Below are positions 50,860 to 58,856 of a DNA stretch of 64,000 bases, piece by piece; position 1 is the stretch's first letter; each line of letters starts with the position of its first letter. The notes under the pieces are model-generated. The model was not told the DNA's origin, ran no database searches, and was given only the letters and a program-made list of their open reading frames with translations. The position numbers and the translations under genes are program-made. The DNA is from Xenorhabdus mauleonii. GTDB lineage: Bacteria; Pseudomonadota; Gammaproteobacteria; Enterobacterales; Enterobacteriaceae. The stretch covers positions 9,739 to 73,738 of the forward strand of contig NZ_FORG01000008.1 in assembly GCF_900113945.1 (NCBI RefSeq), in the 5' to 3' direction.

Positions 50860-51288
50860 ATGTACAAAACTATTTTAGTACCAGTGGATATTTCGGAAGA
50901 AGATTTGACCAACAAGGCCGTTGAGAGCGCGCTTAAAATCGCCAAAGAAACAGGGGCAAAAATACATTTCCTGCATGTATTGCCGATTTCATCAGCGATT
51001 ATTAATGCTTATGCATTAGGCTATATGGAGATTAAAGATAAAGCGACTATCAAAGCGGAACAAGCCTTGAAAGCGCTGGCAGATTCTATTGATTTACCGA
51101 TATCTGACATCTCTTATTCGATAGCATTTGGTTCACCAAGGGACGAAATAGCGTCTACAGCCAGTGAGATCGGCGCTGATTTGATAGTTATAGGTTCAAG
51201 ACGGCCTAACATTACTACTCACTTATTGGGTTCTAATGCCTCAGGGGTTGTCAGGTACGCAAAAACATCCGTACTGGTTGTGCGGTAA
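50860..51288 (+). CDS. Universal stress protein, UspF type (copy 1)
   Basis: A 142-aa cytosolic UspA-fold protein. It begins MYKTILVPVDIS and ends GSRRPNITTHLLGSN...SVLVVR, the ATP-binding loop and last strand of the UspF/UspG branch. I chose the ATG at 50860, with AGGAG nine bases upstream, over an in-frame start six codons earlier. A second, similar gene follows 138 bases later, so this is a tandem pair from gene duplication. Family members bind ATP and help survival under stress and stationary phase; the specific role here is unknown. Confidence 0.9.
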   Translation: MYKTILVPVDISEEDLTNKAVESALKIAKETGAKIHFLHVLPISSAIINAYALGYMEIKDKATIKAEQALKALADSIDLPISDISYSIAFGSPRDEIASTASEIGADLIVIGSRRPNITTHLLGSNASGVVRYAKTSVLVVR

Positions 51289-51426
51289 ATAGTACGGTAA
51301 ATAATGCGGTAAACCGTACGATACCGCCATCGTGAATAGTGAGTTAGTGATTGTATAGGTTTTTGGTGGCTGCTTTACGATTGACACTCAATAGATAACA
51401 GTTAGAACCGATACAGGGGAGTGTAT

Positions 51427-51864
51427 ATGTATAATATGATTCTAGTTCCAATCGATATTTCAGAAAGCGACTTAACTGATAATGCCATTAAGCATGCAGA
51501 ATATTTGGCCAGAATATCCAATGCAAAAATCCACTTGTTTCATTCAGTGCCAGATATCTCAAGATTTTCAGTGAGTTATAGCTACCATTATGATTTATTA
51601 AGCGCCTTTGCCAAAAAAGCAATTGCGAATTCTGAAGAAGAACTGAAAAAAGTCGTAGAACGAATTAATTTACCTAAGGATAAAGTATCATTCTCTGTTG
51701 CCTTTGGCTCCCCACGAGACAAAGTACTGTCTACAGCCCGTGAAATCGGCGCTGATTTGATTATTGTTGGATCACGCCGGCCTGATATTTCAACCCATCT
51801 GTTGGGGTCTAATGCGTCAGGTATTGTAGGCTATGCTGACATTTCGGTATTGGTTGTGAGATAA
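51427..51864 (+). CDS. Universal stress protein, UspF type (copy 2)
   Basis: A 145-aa paralogue of the preceding gene with the same framework (ILVPIDIS, FGSPRDKV, GSRRPDISTHLLGSN, SVLVVR) but a diverged centre, including an aromatic stretch near residues 48-58. AGGGGAG lies six bases before the ATG at 51427; a GTG at 51421 is less likely. The two copies share the terminator at 51918, and the long gap between them may hold a second promoter. Confidence 0.9.
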   Translation: MYNMILVPIDISESDLTDNAIKHAEYLARISNAKIHLFHSVPDISRFSVSYSYHYDLLSAFAKKAIANSEEELKKVVERINLPKDKVSFSVAFGSPRDKVLSTAREIGADLIIVGSRRPDISTHLLGSNASGIVGYADISVLVVR

Positions 51865-51917
51865 CTTTTCTCACCCGGGATGGTTTAATTTTGGATAGTT
51901 TTACTCCTTTCTATAAA

Positions 51918-51946
51918 AACCGTGCAAAATAGCACGGTTATTTTTT
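51918..51946 (+). terminator. Intrinsic terminator after the second usp gene
   Basis: AACCGTGC pairs with GCACGGTT across a 6-base loop, followed by ATTTTTT. Confidence 0.88.
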
Positions 51947-52019
51947 ATCAATTAAAAATCATTATCCTTTATTGGTTAATGATTCAATTTAATGACGTGT
52001 AGAGACAGAGAAATTTTAC

Positions 52020-52202
52020 TTAATCAGAAAACGAATTCAGAGTAATATCTAATTGGTTTTTTCCAGCGATGACAACCTGAATTTGTAAATTATTTTCTGA
52101 ATTGTTAGTAGTAATGACTGTCACTTCTTCATTCCCTGAATATTTCTTTACAACTTGCAATAATTCTTGTTCAAGTTGTTCGGTTTTAGTGCTAATGGTC
52201 AT
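52020..52202 (-). CDS. Small acidic hypothetical protein
   Basis: A 60-aa frame starting at an ATG at 52202, with GGAATAA just upstream. The N-terminal half is helical and charged (KTEQLEQELLQVVKKY); the second half looks like beta strands rich in Asn, Val and Ile. It has no membrane segment, no cysteine and no motif that I recognise. The composition is typical of a real small protein rather than a shadow, since nothing codes on the other strand here, but there is no other support. Confidence 0.45.
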   Translation of the reverse strand: MTISTKTEQLEQELLQVVKKYSGNEEVTVITTNNSENNLQIQVVIAGKNQLDITLNSFSD

Positions 52203-52494
52203 TTATTCCAACAAATTCAAATGAATATTTAAAACATTGGTTTAATATTACTCAAATAATGATAATTCAATAGTTTAATAAGCGTGATGTTTTGGCGCTT
52301 AACAACGCAATAAAAGTCACTGTATCGTGTATTAAGTCATATTAATATTAATTAATTCAAATAATGAATTGATTTCATCTTTATTGTTAAGGAAATGGTT
52401 GAGAAAAAAACAGAGAATAAAGTTTGTCATTGCAGGGAATTGTCAGGCAGGATAATAGCCGGATGTTATGTACAATAAATAAATAGGTAATATT

Positions 52495-53499
52495 TTGAAG
52501 AGTAAAATTGGCTTGTGGTCGCGTTATCTTTTGGTTTTCGGATTGGTTGTATCTTTCGGTGCATGGAGTATTCCAAGTAACTTTGAGCAAGCCAAAGTAG
52601 AGTCTAGAAAAAATGTCTATGAAGGTCAGACGAAATCGGGCGTTGGCACACTGTATTGTGGCTGTGATTGGCAGTGGGTCGGCAAAAGTGGCGGGCGTGT
52701 TGATTTGGCCTCTTGTGGCTATCATGTGAGATCTCAACAAGCAAGGGCGGAACGCATTGAGTGGGAACATATGGTTCCTGCATGGGTGTTTGGGCACCAG
52801 CGCCAATGCTGGCAAGATGGCGGCAGGAAAAACTGTGTTGATACTGATCCGGTATTTCGCATGATGGAGTCGGATATGCACAATCTGGCGCCTTCAATTG
52901 GGGAAGTGAATGGTGATCGCAGTAATTTTGGTTATGGCATGGTTGCCAGAAATACACCAAACATGTACGGGGCATGCAGCAGCAAGGTAGATTTTAAATC
53001 ACGCTTGTTTGAACCACGCGATAAAGTGAAAGGAATGGTAGCCAGAGTCTACTTCTATATGCACGATCGCTATAACTTAGCGATGTCACGCCAACAGCAG
53101 CAATTAATGATGGCATGGGATCGCCAATATCCCGTGGATGCGTGGGAACGCGACAGGGATAATCGCATTGCCCGAATTATGGGTCATCACAATCCATTCG
53201 TGACTGGCAACAAAAAATGGGAATTGGGGCACAAAAATTCAGGTCAGGGGTTGGTGGCAACTTCTGGCGCAGCGCAGCAAAATAGCCTGCATGCGGCGGG
53301 CAATCAGGCATCAGGCAAAAAGGCCGCTGCAAAAACAGCACCGAATGAGATGATAAAAGGGAATAAAACGAGTCAAATATATCACTTAGCGCACTGTTCT
53401 GGTTATAAGAGAGTAGCGGATAAAAATGCAGTATATTTCCGGACAGAAAGCGAAGCCAAAAGGGCGGGATATCATTTGGCCGGCAACTGCAAAAAATAA
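52495..53499 (+). CDS. endA: Endonuclease I with a C-terminal Ada-like zinc-binding domain
   Basis: A 334-aa exported DNase. Residues 1-25 are a signal peptide from a TTG start (AGGT six bases upstream; no in-frame ATG fits). Residues ~26-245 are the endonuclease I fold with the catalytic RIEWEHMVPAW and LHNL-like SDMHNLAPSIGEVN segments and the usual paired cysteines. E. coli EndA ends near residue 235. Here a linker (~250-285) leads to a second domain with IYHLAHCSGYKRV, VYFRTESEAKRAGY and a final GNC, a pattern seen in Ada-type zinc-binding modules attached to nucleases. It would act in the periplasm or outside the cell, degrading DNA to oligonucleotides. The extra domain may help bind DNA. 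Confidence 0.88.
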   Translation: MKSKIGLWSRYLLVFGLVVSFGAWSIPSNFEQAKVESRKNVYEGQTKSGVGTLYCGCDWQWVGKSGGRVDLASCGYHVRSQQARAERIEWEHMVPAWVFGHQRQCWQDGGRKNCVDTDPVFRMMESDMHNLAPSIGEVNGDRSNFGYGMVARNTPNMYGACSSKVDFKSRLFEPRDKVKGMVARVYFYMHDRYNLAMSRQQQQLMMAWDRQYPVDAWERDRDNRIARIMGHHNPFVTGNKKWELGHKNSGQGLVATSGAAQQNSLHAAGNQASGKKAAAKTAPNEMIKGNKTSQIYHLAHCSGYKRVADKNAVYFRTESEAKRAGYHLAGNCKK

Positions 53500-53612
53500 T
53501 TCAATATCATGATTATTAGTTGCTTTTTGAGCGTTCTTCAACTGCGTTTTCAGCGAAAAGTGACAAAGTTTTTCAGTGAAATTTTAGTGCAAACCTTGTC
53601 ATAAATAAAAAA

Positions 53613-53646
53613 CTGTCATTATACTGAAATTATAGTCCGTTATATT
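53613..53646 (+). promoter_or_regulatory. Pho box and -10 of the phoH promoter
   Basis: CTGTCAT at 53613-53619, four bases TATA, then CTGAAAT at 53624-53630 form the two 7-base direct repeats with 4-base spacing that PhoB binds. A TATATT at 53641-53646, ten bases further on, is correctly placed as the -10 of a PhoB-dependent promoter. E. coli phoH is a known PhoB target, which supports the call. Confidence 0.75.
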
Positions 53647-53680
53647 AGATTAAAGAAAACGGAAGATATGAGGGATGCTA

Positions 53681-53749
53681 ATGACAGAAACTAGAACTGC
53701 ATTCTTGGTTAGAAACCGGCAATTAAGATTAATGCTATCGATAAAATAG
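53681..53749 (+). CDS. Candidate 22-codon leader peptide upstream of phoH
   Basis: An ATG at 53681 with GAGGG just upstream opens a 22-codon frame ending at TAG 53749. It encodes a basic peptide with four arginines and begins MTETRTAFLV. The frame runs into the hairpin at 53714-53766, so ribosome position could affect its folding. This is the arrangement of an attenuator, but there is no repeated codon that would name a signal. It could also be a chance frame in an untranslated leader. Confidence 0.45.
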   Translation: MTETRTAFLVRNRQLRLMLSIK

Positions 53750-53772
53750 CGATCTTGGTGCCGGTTTTTTTT
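53714..53772 (+). terminator. Terminator-like hairpin in the phoH leader
   Basis: AACCGGCA at 53714-53721 pairs with TGCCGGTT at 53759-53766 and runs straight into a T tract. A second small stem (GCTAT with ATAGC) lies inside the loop. It would end transcripts started at the Pho-box promoter before phoH unless disrupted. Confidence 0.65.
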
Positions 53773-53939
53773 ATGGGCCTTAATGAGCTTAAAAGGGAGC
53801 TCCTGTCTGTTCGGAAATACCCAATAGGTTTCAAGTAACCGCCTCTAGGCGATAGCTTGGAAGAGATAAAGCGATAACGCAGTTATTCTATCAATGATAG
53901 AACACCGCAAGTGCGAATCTAACGATAAGGTGTGCGACT

Positions 53940-54728
53940 ATGGGTAGACAGAAAGCAGTGATTAAATCTCGCCGTGAAGTCAGACGGATGTTAAAAAAAG
54001 ATATGAAACAGTCGCGTTATCGGGACAGTGATAATGTGACCTCACTGGTGCAGATTGGGGGTGTTGAAGCGATAGGGATGGCTCGCGAGAGCCGGGATAC
54101 CTCGGAAATTTTGCCACGAACTGAAACTCAATATCGCTATATGCGCTCAATTAATCACAAGCAACTTATTATTGCCAATGGGGAAGCAGGGTGTGGCAAA
54201 ACTTACATTAGTACAGCGATGGCTGCTAATGCCTTAATTAATAAAGAGGTTGATAAAATTATTGTGACGCGTCCGGTATTACAGGCGGAAGAAGATCTCG
54301 GTTTTTTGCCGGGAGATATGGCCGAAAAATTTGCGCCTTATTTCCGCCCGGTATATGACGTGTTATTGAAACGCATGGGGACATCATTTCTACAATATTG
54401 CCTGCGCCCTGAAATTGGTAAAGTAGAAATAGCCCCCTTTGCTTATATGCGGGGAAGGACATTTGAAAATGCATTTGTTATTTTGGATGAAGCACAAAAC
54501 GTGACCACCAACCAAATGAAAATGTTCCTGACCCGACTGGGAGAAAACGTAACCGTGATTGTTAATGGCGATATTAGTCAGTGTGATTTACCTGAAAACA
54601 TAACATCGGGGTTGCAGGATGCATTGGACAGATTTTCTAATGATGAAGACATCAGTGTTATTCATTTTTCTCAACAAGATTGTGTACGTTCCACGTTATG
54701 TCAAAAAGCGCTGGCCGCGTATGATTAA
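53940..54728 (+). CDS. phoH: PhoH family ATPase
   Basis: A 262-aa cytoplasmic P-loop protein aligning over its length with the E. coli PhoH core. It has a basic N-terminus (MGRQKAVIKSRREVRR), Walker A GEAGCGKT near residue 81, the DLGFLPGD segment, Walker B FVILDEAQN near residue 181 and a VNGDISQCDLP block. The family resembles the motor part of superfamily 1 helicases; in E. coli the gene is induced by phosphate limitation and its precise role is unsettled. AAGGTG lies seven bases before the ATG. The Pho box upstream indicates the same control here, with an added leader hairpin. Confidence 0.95.
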   Translation: MGRQKAVIKSRREVRRMLKKDMKQSRYRDSDNVTSLVQIGGVEAIGMARESRDTSEILPRTETQYRYMRSINHKQLIIANGEAGCGKTYISTAMAANALINKEVDKIIVTRPVLQAEEDLGFLPGDMAEKFAPYFRPVYDVLLKRMGTSFLQYCLRPEIGKVEIAPFAYMRGRTFENAFVILDEAQNVTTNQMKMFLTRLGENVTVIVNGDISQCDLPENITSGLQDALDRFSNDEDISVIHFSQQDCVRSTLCQKALAAYD

Positions 54729-54745
54729 TCATTTTTAATTGCAAA

Positions 54746-54779
54746 TGCCTCACTCCTTATTATATCAAGGAGTGAGGCA
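54746..54779. terminator. Strong hairpin between the convergent phoH and 414-aa genes
   Basis: TGCCTCACTCCTT pairs perfectly with AAGGAGTGAGGCA (13-bp stem, 8-base loop). T runs on either side are weak, so it may terminate in both directions or protect 3' ends. Confidence 0.7.
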
Positions 54780-54848
54780 GGCGTGATTTGCCTTCTGTCC
54801 AATAATTAACAATTGTGTGCTAATGGATTATAAATATGTATGTGATAT

Positions 54849-56093
54849 CTATAAGGTGGCAAGGTATTTTCTGGCGCTTTCAAATTTATCAATATATTCC
54901 TTTTCTATATGATGTTCTTTATTGTTTTTTGTCAGTTTATTTACTCGCCTCAATTCTGAATAGGTTATTGGAGAGATATGATTAGGCGACCCAATGTCTT
55001 TATAACCGGCATGTCTCCATTGATGGTGGAAGTTTCCCTCATTAATATTATTATCAACATTATTTGAAGGGCTATATCCTTTCATATAAAACCTCAGTCC
55101 CTTGATGGGCGAGTTTTCAATACCAGCTTCCTTTTCAACCCAATCAATTGCTAATTTAGATGTTTTTCTAAAAAATGCTGTTAAGAAACTTTTACTAATA
55201 ATAGATGTATAATGGTAATCTTCATTATCCTGAAAGCGATTCTTCATTAGGTCATCTCTATTGAATTTATGTTTCTCTAGCCGATCACTCATCATTTTAT
55301 CAAGGTTTGCCAGCGCGGCAAAACCAGCTCTGTCACTTTCTAGGAATGAATCAAAGACATGAGAAAAGTAGTCTTTATTTTCAATATTATAATTATTATA
55401 AATGGATGAAGTGAAGAAATTATTACCATTCCTTCTTCTGGTAAACCCCTCATAATATTTACAACCTTTTTGGGCGGTCAACAATTCTGATATGCTTTGT
55501 GGATTATTGGGGTCTTCTTTGCCTATTGCACCGTATTTTTGTAGAAAAGTTCTTTTTCCATCATAAAAAGAATTTTTTGCAAGAAAACCGGCTCGGTAGT
55601 TATTGTAAGTTTTATTTACACCCACTTTGTTTTCATTTTTATTTCTTCTGTCAAGTGTTTTATGTAATGACAACTGTCTTGAATGAACATTTAAAAAACC
55701 ACACCAACTTTTCAATAAATAGATAATTTCGTGATTGCTTAACCCTGTTGCATTTTGAATTGCCTCAATTTTTACTTGCCTGTTGCATCTCTTGATAAGA
55801 TTCTCTTGAAGGCCAAGGGTATCCCATAAAGAGCAGTAAAATTCATTAATTAAATTTTCTGCATTGTTTTTATTTCTCACTAAATCGCTTTTATCATAAC
55901 CAGAGTTTACGAATTCCTTGATTGCGGAAAAGTTATCATCTTTGGTCGCATAAATTCCTATGGCTTGGTTCAAATCATTAATAGTTATATATACATTTTC
56001 ATCTTCATGCTTTTTTTTGCATAAATATAATTGCCTCAAGTAACTTTGGCGATGTTCATCAAGTCCAAAAACAACAATAATATTCTTTCTCAT
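54849..56093 (-). CDS. Unrecognised AT-rich 414-aa protein
   Basis: A 414-aa hydrophilic protein starting MRKNIIVVFGLDEHRQ. It has no signal peptide and no membrane segment. It is rich in Asn, Lys, Tyr and Phe and clearly more AT-rich than its neighbours, which suggests horizontal transfer. The first ~75 residues have alternating beta/alpha character; the rest looks mostly helical and polar, with an aromatic NNFFTSSIYNNYN region and a His/Glu-rich tail. I see no catalytic motif that I can name. It converges on phoH, and a dispersed palindromic element lies just upstream. A secreted effector or defence protein is possible but unsupported. Confidence 0.65.
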   Translation of the reverse strand: MRKNIIVVFGLDEHRQSYLRQLYLCKKKHEDENVYITINDLNQAIGIYATKDDNFSAIKEFVNSGYDKSDLVRNKNNAENLINEFYCSLWDTLGLQENLIKRCNRQVKIEAIQNATGLSNHEIIYLLKSWCGFLNVHSRQLSLHKTLDRRNKNENKVGVNKTYNNYRAGFLAKNSFYDGKRTFLQKYGAIGKEDPNNPQSISELLTAQKGCKYYEGFTRRRNGNNFFTSSIYNNYNIENKDYFSHVFDSFLESDRAGFAALANLDKMMSDRLEKHKFNRDDLMKNRFQDNEDYHYTSIISKSFLTAFFRKTSKLAIDWVEKEAGIENSPIKGLRFYMKGYSPSNNVDNNINEGNFHHQWRHAGYKDIGSPNHISPITYSELRRVNKLTKNNKEHHIEKEYIDKFESARKYLATL

Positions 56094-56413
56094 TTAATTT
56101 TCTCAAGCTGGGTTTATGTATACGCACCGTACTTCAAGGTGCATGTATTATCATCCCGCGACGCGGGATGATAATACGCTGCTTCCTGAAACTTGGAGTT
56201 AATAGAGTATATATATTAAACAGGAGAGCTATTGGTTCATACTATGTGTAATGTTGGGAATAAAATTAAATAATTTTATTAAAAAAGCCTGGTGATTTTA
56301 TTTCATTATTAATAAAATGGTGTTTTTCTGAATTTTTGTTTGTATGTGACGTATTTTTTTAAACCAACTAACCTATCGTTTATATCGCTATTATGATGGA
56401 AAATAAATTAACT
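56094..56413. other. AT-rich intergenic region with a palindromic element
   Basis: Contains the palindromic repeat at 56117-56213 and about 200 further AT-rich bases with no coding potential. It must hold the promoter of the 414-aa gene. Confidence 0.5.
56117..56213 (-). repeat. Palindromic dispersed element, copy 1
   Basis: The core is a perfect hairpin, GTATTATCATCCCGCG at 56145-56160 and its complement at 56162-56177, with one base between. Flanks (GTACTTCAAGGTGCAT on one side, CCTGAAACTTGGAGTTAATA on the other) are shared with copy 2 at 62909-63004, which is inverted. The length and hairpin resemble REP/REPIN-type elements. Confidence 0.75.
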
Positions 56414-57643
56414 TCAAGGCAATGTAAACTGAATTTCGATTTCGGTTCCGCCTTTTTTAGGTTTTTTGATTTTCAATTGGCCTGACATCAGGGATACACG
56501 TTCGCGCATAATGGCCAGTCCAAATTGTTCCCGCTCCGCTAATTTTTTAGGAATACCGCGGCCATTGTCACTAATAACGATAATGATTTTCTTTCCTATA
56601 GGATAGATGCGGATACATACCCAGCTTGCAGATGAATGTTTATAACAGTTATTCAAGGCTTCTCTGATAATTTGTATTATATGTCGGCTATGACCAATGG
56701 GAATAACCTGATGAGTGATTCGATAATGTAAATCAATATCAAATCCTAGCCTATTGTTGAATTCTTTAATTAATGTTTTCAGTGATTCATGTAAATCATA
56801 ATGATTTTTTTCCGTTCGGAGTGAAACCAGCATCTCCCTGAATTGTTGGCCTGCAATATCAAGTTCCTCCTTGATCATTCTTAACGCAATCAATCCTTGG
56901 CGAGAGAATTTATCGGTGCGAAAGTGCAGGCTGTTTATTTGAATCTTCAAGAACAGAAATGATTGTGCGACAGTATCATGTAATTCTCTGGAAATGGCCT
57001 TTCGGTCATCTGCGATGCTCTGTTTTATTTGCAGGCGTACGGTTTTTTTGAGTGACAGGTGTTTTGCCAGTGCATCAACAACGGCTTGAATTAAATTTCG
57101 TTCATAAATAGACAGATTCCGATCTTGATGAATAAGGATTTGAACCATTCCGTGGAACGTATGTTTATCATATAAATCCCACTTTAGCATCCGTGACAGG
57201 TGGTTATTTGAAGTATCATTCGGATATTCAAAATAGTATCTCTTTTGTGGATGATAAAGAATGACCCTGACTTCATCAAAAGAAATCAGTTGATTCAGAT
57301 GGGAAAACACTATGTGAAAATTATCGGATAATGAAGTATTCAGGTTAAGTTGTGAGTGAGCGAATATGAGGAAACGAAGGTACTTTTTTTCTTGTTTTAA
57401 GATAGCTATTTTACGTTGTTCCTGTGTGGTGAACAGCGTTACCCGTAGCCCAATTAAATTCGCCCTGTGCAGTAAAACCAGCAAATAGAATGTACCCAGA
57501 ATGTTAAATGCCACCCACAGCTTTTCAAGCAACGTGAGTGGGGTACTGAATCCCAATAACAGGAGAACAAACAAATTGATGGCGATAGCTGCGCCACACA
57601 GCCAGCCTGTGAATGCCGCTGGATTGCCAAAAAAGGTTTTCAT
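56414..57643 (-). CDS. NarX-like orphan sensor histidine kinase
   Basis: A 409-aa inner-membrane kinase. Two membrane segments (about 10-32 and 38-60) are separated by only a few residues. A GAF-like region follows (~95-200), then a HisKA_3 dimerisation domain with the phospho-acceptor His in ISRELHDTVAQSFLFLK (~residue 220), and a HATPase with an N box (REALNNCYKHSSA), DNGRGIP and GGTEIEI. The catalytic half closely resembles E. coli NarX, but the periplasmic nitrate-sensing domain and HAMP are absent, so the input must differ. No response regulator adjoins. It begins 63 bases after the DUF2474 gene on the same strand, so it may be co-transcribed with the bd oxidase. Confidence 0.85.
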   Translation of the reverse strand: MKTFFGNPAAFTGWLCGAAIAINLFVLLLLGFSTPLTLLEKLWVAFNILGTFYLLVLLHRANLIGLRVTLFTTQEQRKIAILKQEKKYLRFLIFAHSQLNLNTSLSDNFHIVFSHLNQLISFDEVRVILYHPQKRYYFEYPNDTSNNHLSRMLKWDLYDKHTFHGMVQILIHQDRNLSIYERNLIQAVVDALAKHLSLKKTVRLQIKQSIADDRKAISRELHDTVAQSFLFLKIQINSLHFRTDKFSRQGLIALRMIKEELDIAGQQFREMLVSLRTEKNHYDLHESLKTLIKEFNNRLGFDIDLHYRITHQVIPIGHSRHIIQIIREALNNCYKHSSASWVCIRIYPIGKKIIIVISDNGRGIPKKLAEREQFGLAIMRERVSLMSGQLKIKKPKKGGTEIEIQFTLP

Positions 57644-57706
57644 CAGTTAAACAATTCTCCTGTTGCCCTGATCAAAACCTTAGCTTAATTAATTAAAAAG
57701 GGTTAA

Positions 57707-57892
57707 TTATTGCCCGATTTTCATGCCTGCCATCGTCATTAAAGTACGAAACAATCGGGAAACAACATACAGCGTCAGTACGCTGCAAAGCCAAATTGTT
57801 ACCATCCAAACTAAACGTTTCCATAACGAAGAATGGGTGTTTTGGGTTTCAGTGGTAGTTTTGGTTGTGATTGATTTTTCCTCTAAAGACAT
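57707..57892 (-). CDS. DUF2474 small membrane subunit of the bd-type oxidase
   Basis: A 61-aa protein with a polar N-terminus, a single membrane helix (about 24-50: WKRLVWMVTIWLCSVLTLYV) and the tail MTMAGMK typical of DUF2474. Members accompany cyanide-insensitive quinol oxidases in the way that CydX accompanies CydAB, probably stabilising the complex. Its start lies inside the 3' end of cioB (44-base overlap), with GGAG six bases upstream, so it is almost certainly the third gene of the operon. Confidence 0.8.
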   Translation of the reverse strand: MSLEEKSITTKTTTETQNTHSSLWKRLVWMVTIWLCSVLTLYVVSRLFRTLMTMAGMKIGQ

Positions 57893-58856
57893 AGTAGCTC
57901 CAGAAAGTGTAAGTCAGGATGATAGGGATAATGAACAATGCGCCAACGAGCATAAAACCTAACGATTGCGATGGAGAGGCTGCCTCCTCATAGCTGATGT
58001 AAGGCGGTATGATATTTGGCCAGATGCTGATCCCCAATCCGCTGAAACCCATGAAAATCATTAATAAGGCTGTCAGGAAAGGCGTGTAATGGCTGGTGCG
58101 TTGGCTCGCTTTCATTAATTGCCAGCTTGACCAAAAAATCAGTAAGGGTACTGGCATGAAGAAAAACAGGTTTGGCAAACTGAACCAGCGTTCAGCAATG
58201 GCTGGATGGGCAAGGGGTGTCCAAATGCTAATGATGACTATACTGATGAACATTACCAAAGTCAGAGGGCGCAAGGCTCGATACATTTGTTTTTGCAGAT
58301 GCTCCTCGGTTTTCATTACCAGCCAGCCGCATCCCAGCAGAGCATAAGCAACGACAAGGCCGAATCCGCAAAAGAGCGGGAAGGGTGCCAGCCAATCAAA
58401 ATAACCGCCGGTATAGACGCGGTTCTCGACAGGAAAACCTTCGATGACAGCTCCGACGACCACGCCCTGCATAAAAGTCGCCACTATTGAGCCGCCAATA
58501 AATGCCTTATCCCAAAAATGCTGATGCTCGGGCGTTGCCTTGAAACGAAATTCAAACGCAACTCCACGAAATATCAGGCCCAACAGCATGATTGTGAGGG
58601 GGATTGTCAGTGCATCTAAAATGATGGCATAAGCCAAAGGAAACGCGCCGAATAACCCCGCGCCGCCCAATACCAGCCAAGTCTCATTGCCATCCCAAAC
58701 GGGAGCGACGGAATTCATCATCAAGTCGCGATCGGATTTATTTTTGACCAGCGGATATAAAATACCGATGCCGAGGTCAAAGCCATCCATTACGATATAC
58801 ATCATGATGCTGAATATGATAATCAGAAACCAAATGAGAGAAAGATCAATACCCAT
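57849..58856 (-). CDS. cioB: Cyanide-insensitive cytochrome bd quinol oxidase, subunit II
   Basis: A 335-aa polytopic inner-membrane protein of the CydB/CioB family. It starts MGIDLSLIWF and carries MDGFDLGIGIL, VWDGNETWLVLGGAGLFGAFP and the LPNLFFFMPVPLL region, all standard family landmarks. With CioA it oxidises quinol and reduces oxygen to water. I chose the ATG at 58856, which overlaps the cioA stop by 11 bases and has GAGGAG upstream; an open extension of five codons lies inside cioA. The length suits the CioB branch (~335 aa), shorter than E. coli CydB (~379). Confidence 0.93.
   Translation of the reverse strand: MGIDLSLIWFLIIIFSIMMYIVMDGFDLGIGILYPLVKNKSDRDLMMNSVAPVWDGNETWLVLGGAGLFGAFPLAYAIILDALTIPLTIMLLGLIFRGVAFEFRFKATPEHQHFWDKAFIGGSIVATFMQGVVVGAVIEGFPVENRVYTGGYFDWLAPFPLFCGFGLVVAYALLGCGWLVMKTEEHLQKQMYRALRPLTLVMFISIVIISIWTPLAHPAIAERWFSLPNLFFFMPVPLLIFWSSWQLMKASQRTSHYTPFLTALLMIFMGFSGLGISIWPNIIPPYISYEEAASPSQSLGFMLVGALFIIPIILTYTFWSYYVFRGKINHNQNYH

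Larger units (their letters stand above)
53500..53939. promoter_or_regulatory. Long structured upstream region of phoH
   Basis: About 440 bases holding a Pho box with -10, a short leader ORF, an intrinsic-terminator-like hairpin and about 165 further bases before the phoH ribosome binding site AAGGTG. That last part contains small hairpins, such as TTCTATC-AATG... pairing with GATAGAA at 53886-53902. I do not recognise a known riboswitch. Confidence 0.7.

Noticed and set aside
53773-53939. A known riboswitch or Moco-type element between the hairpin and phoH
   Set aside because: Only small isolated hairpins could be found; none of the conserved riboswitch cores that I know was present.
56414-57643. 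Apparent one-base frame slip at the start of the NarX-like kinase
   Set aside because: On recounting the bases at 57601-57650 the frame is continuous; the slip was my own reading error.
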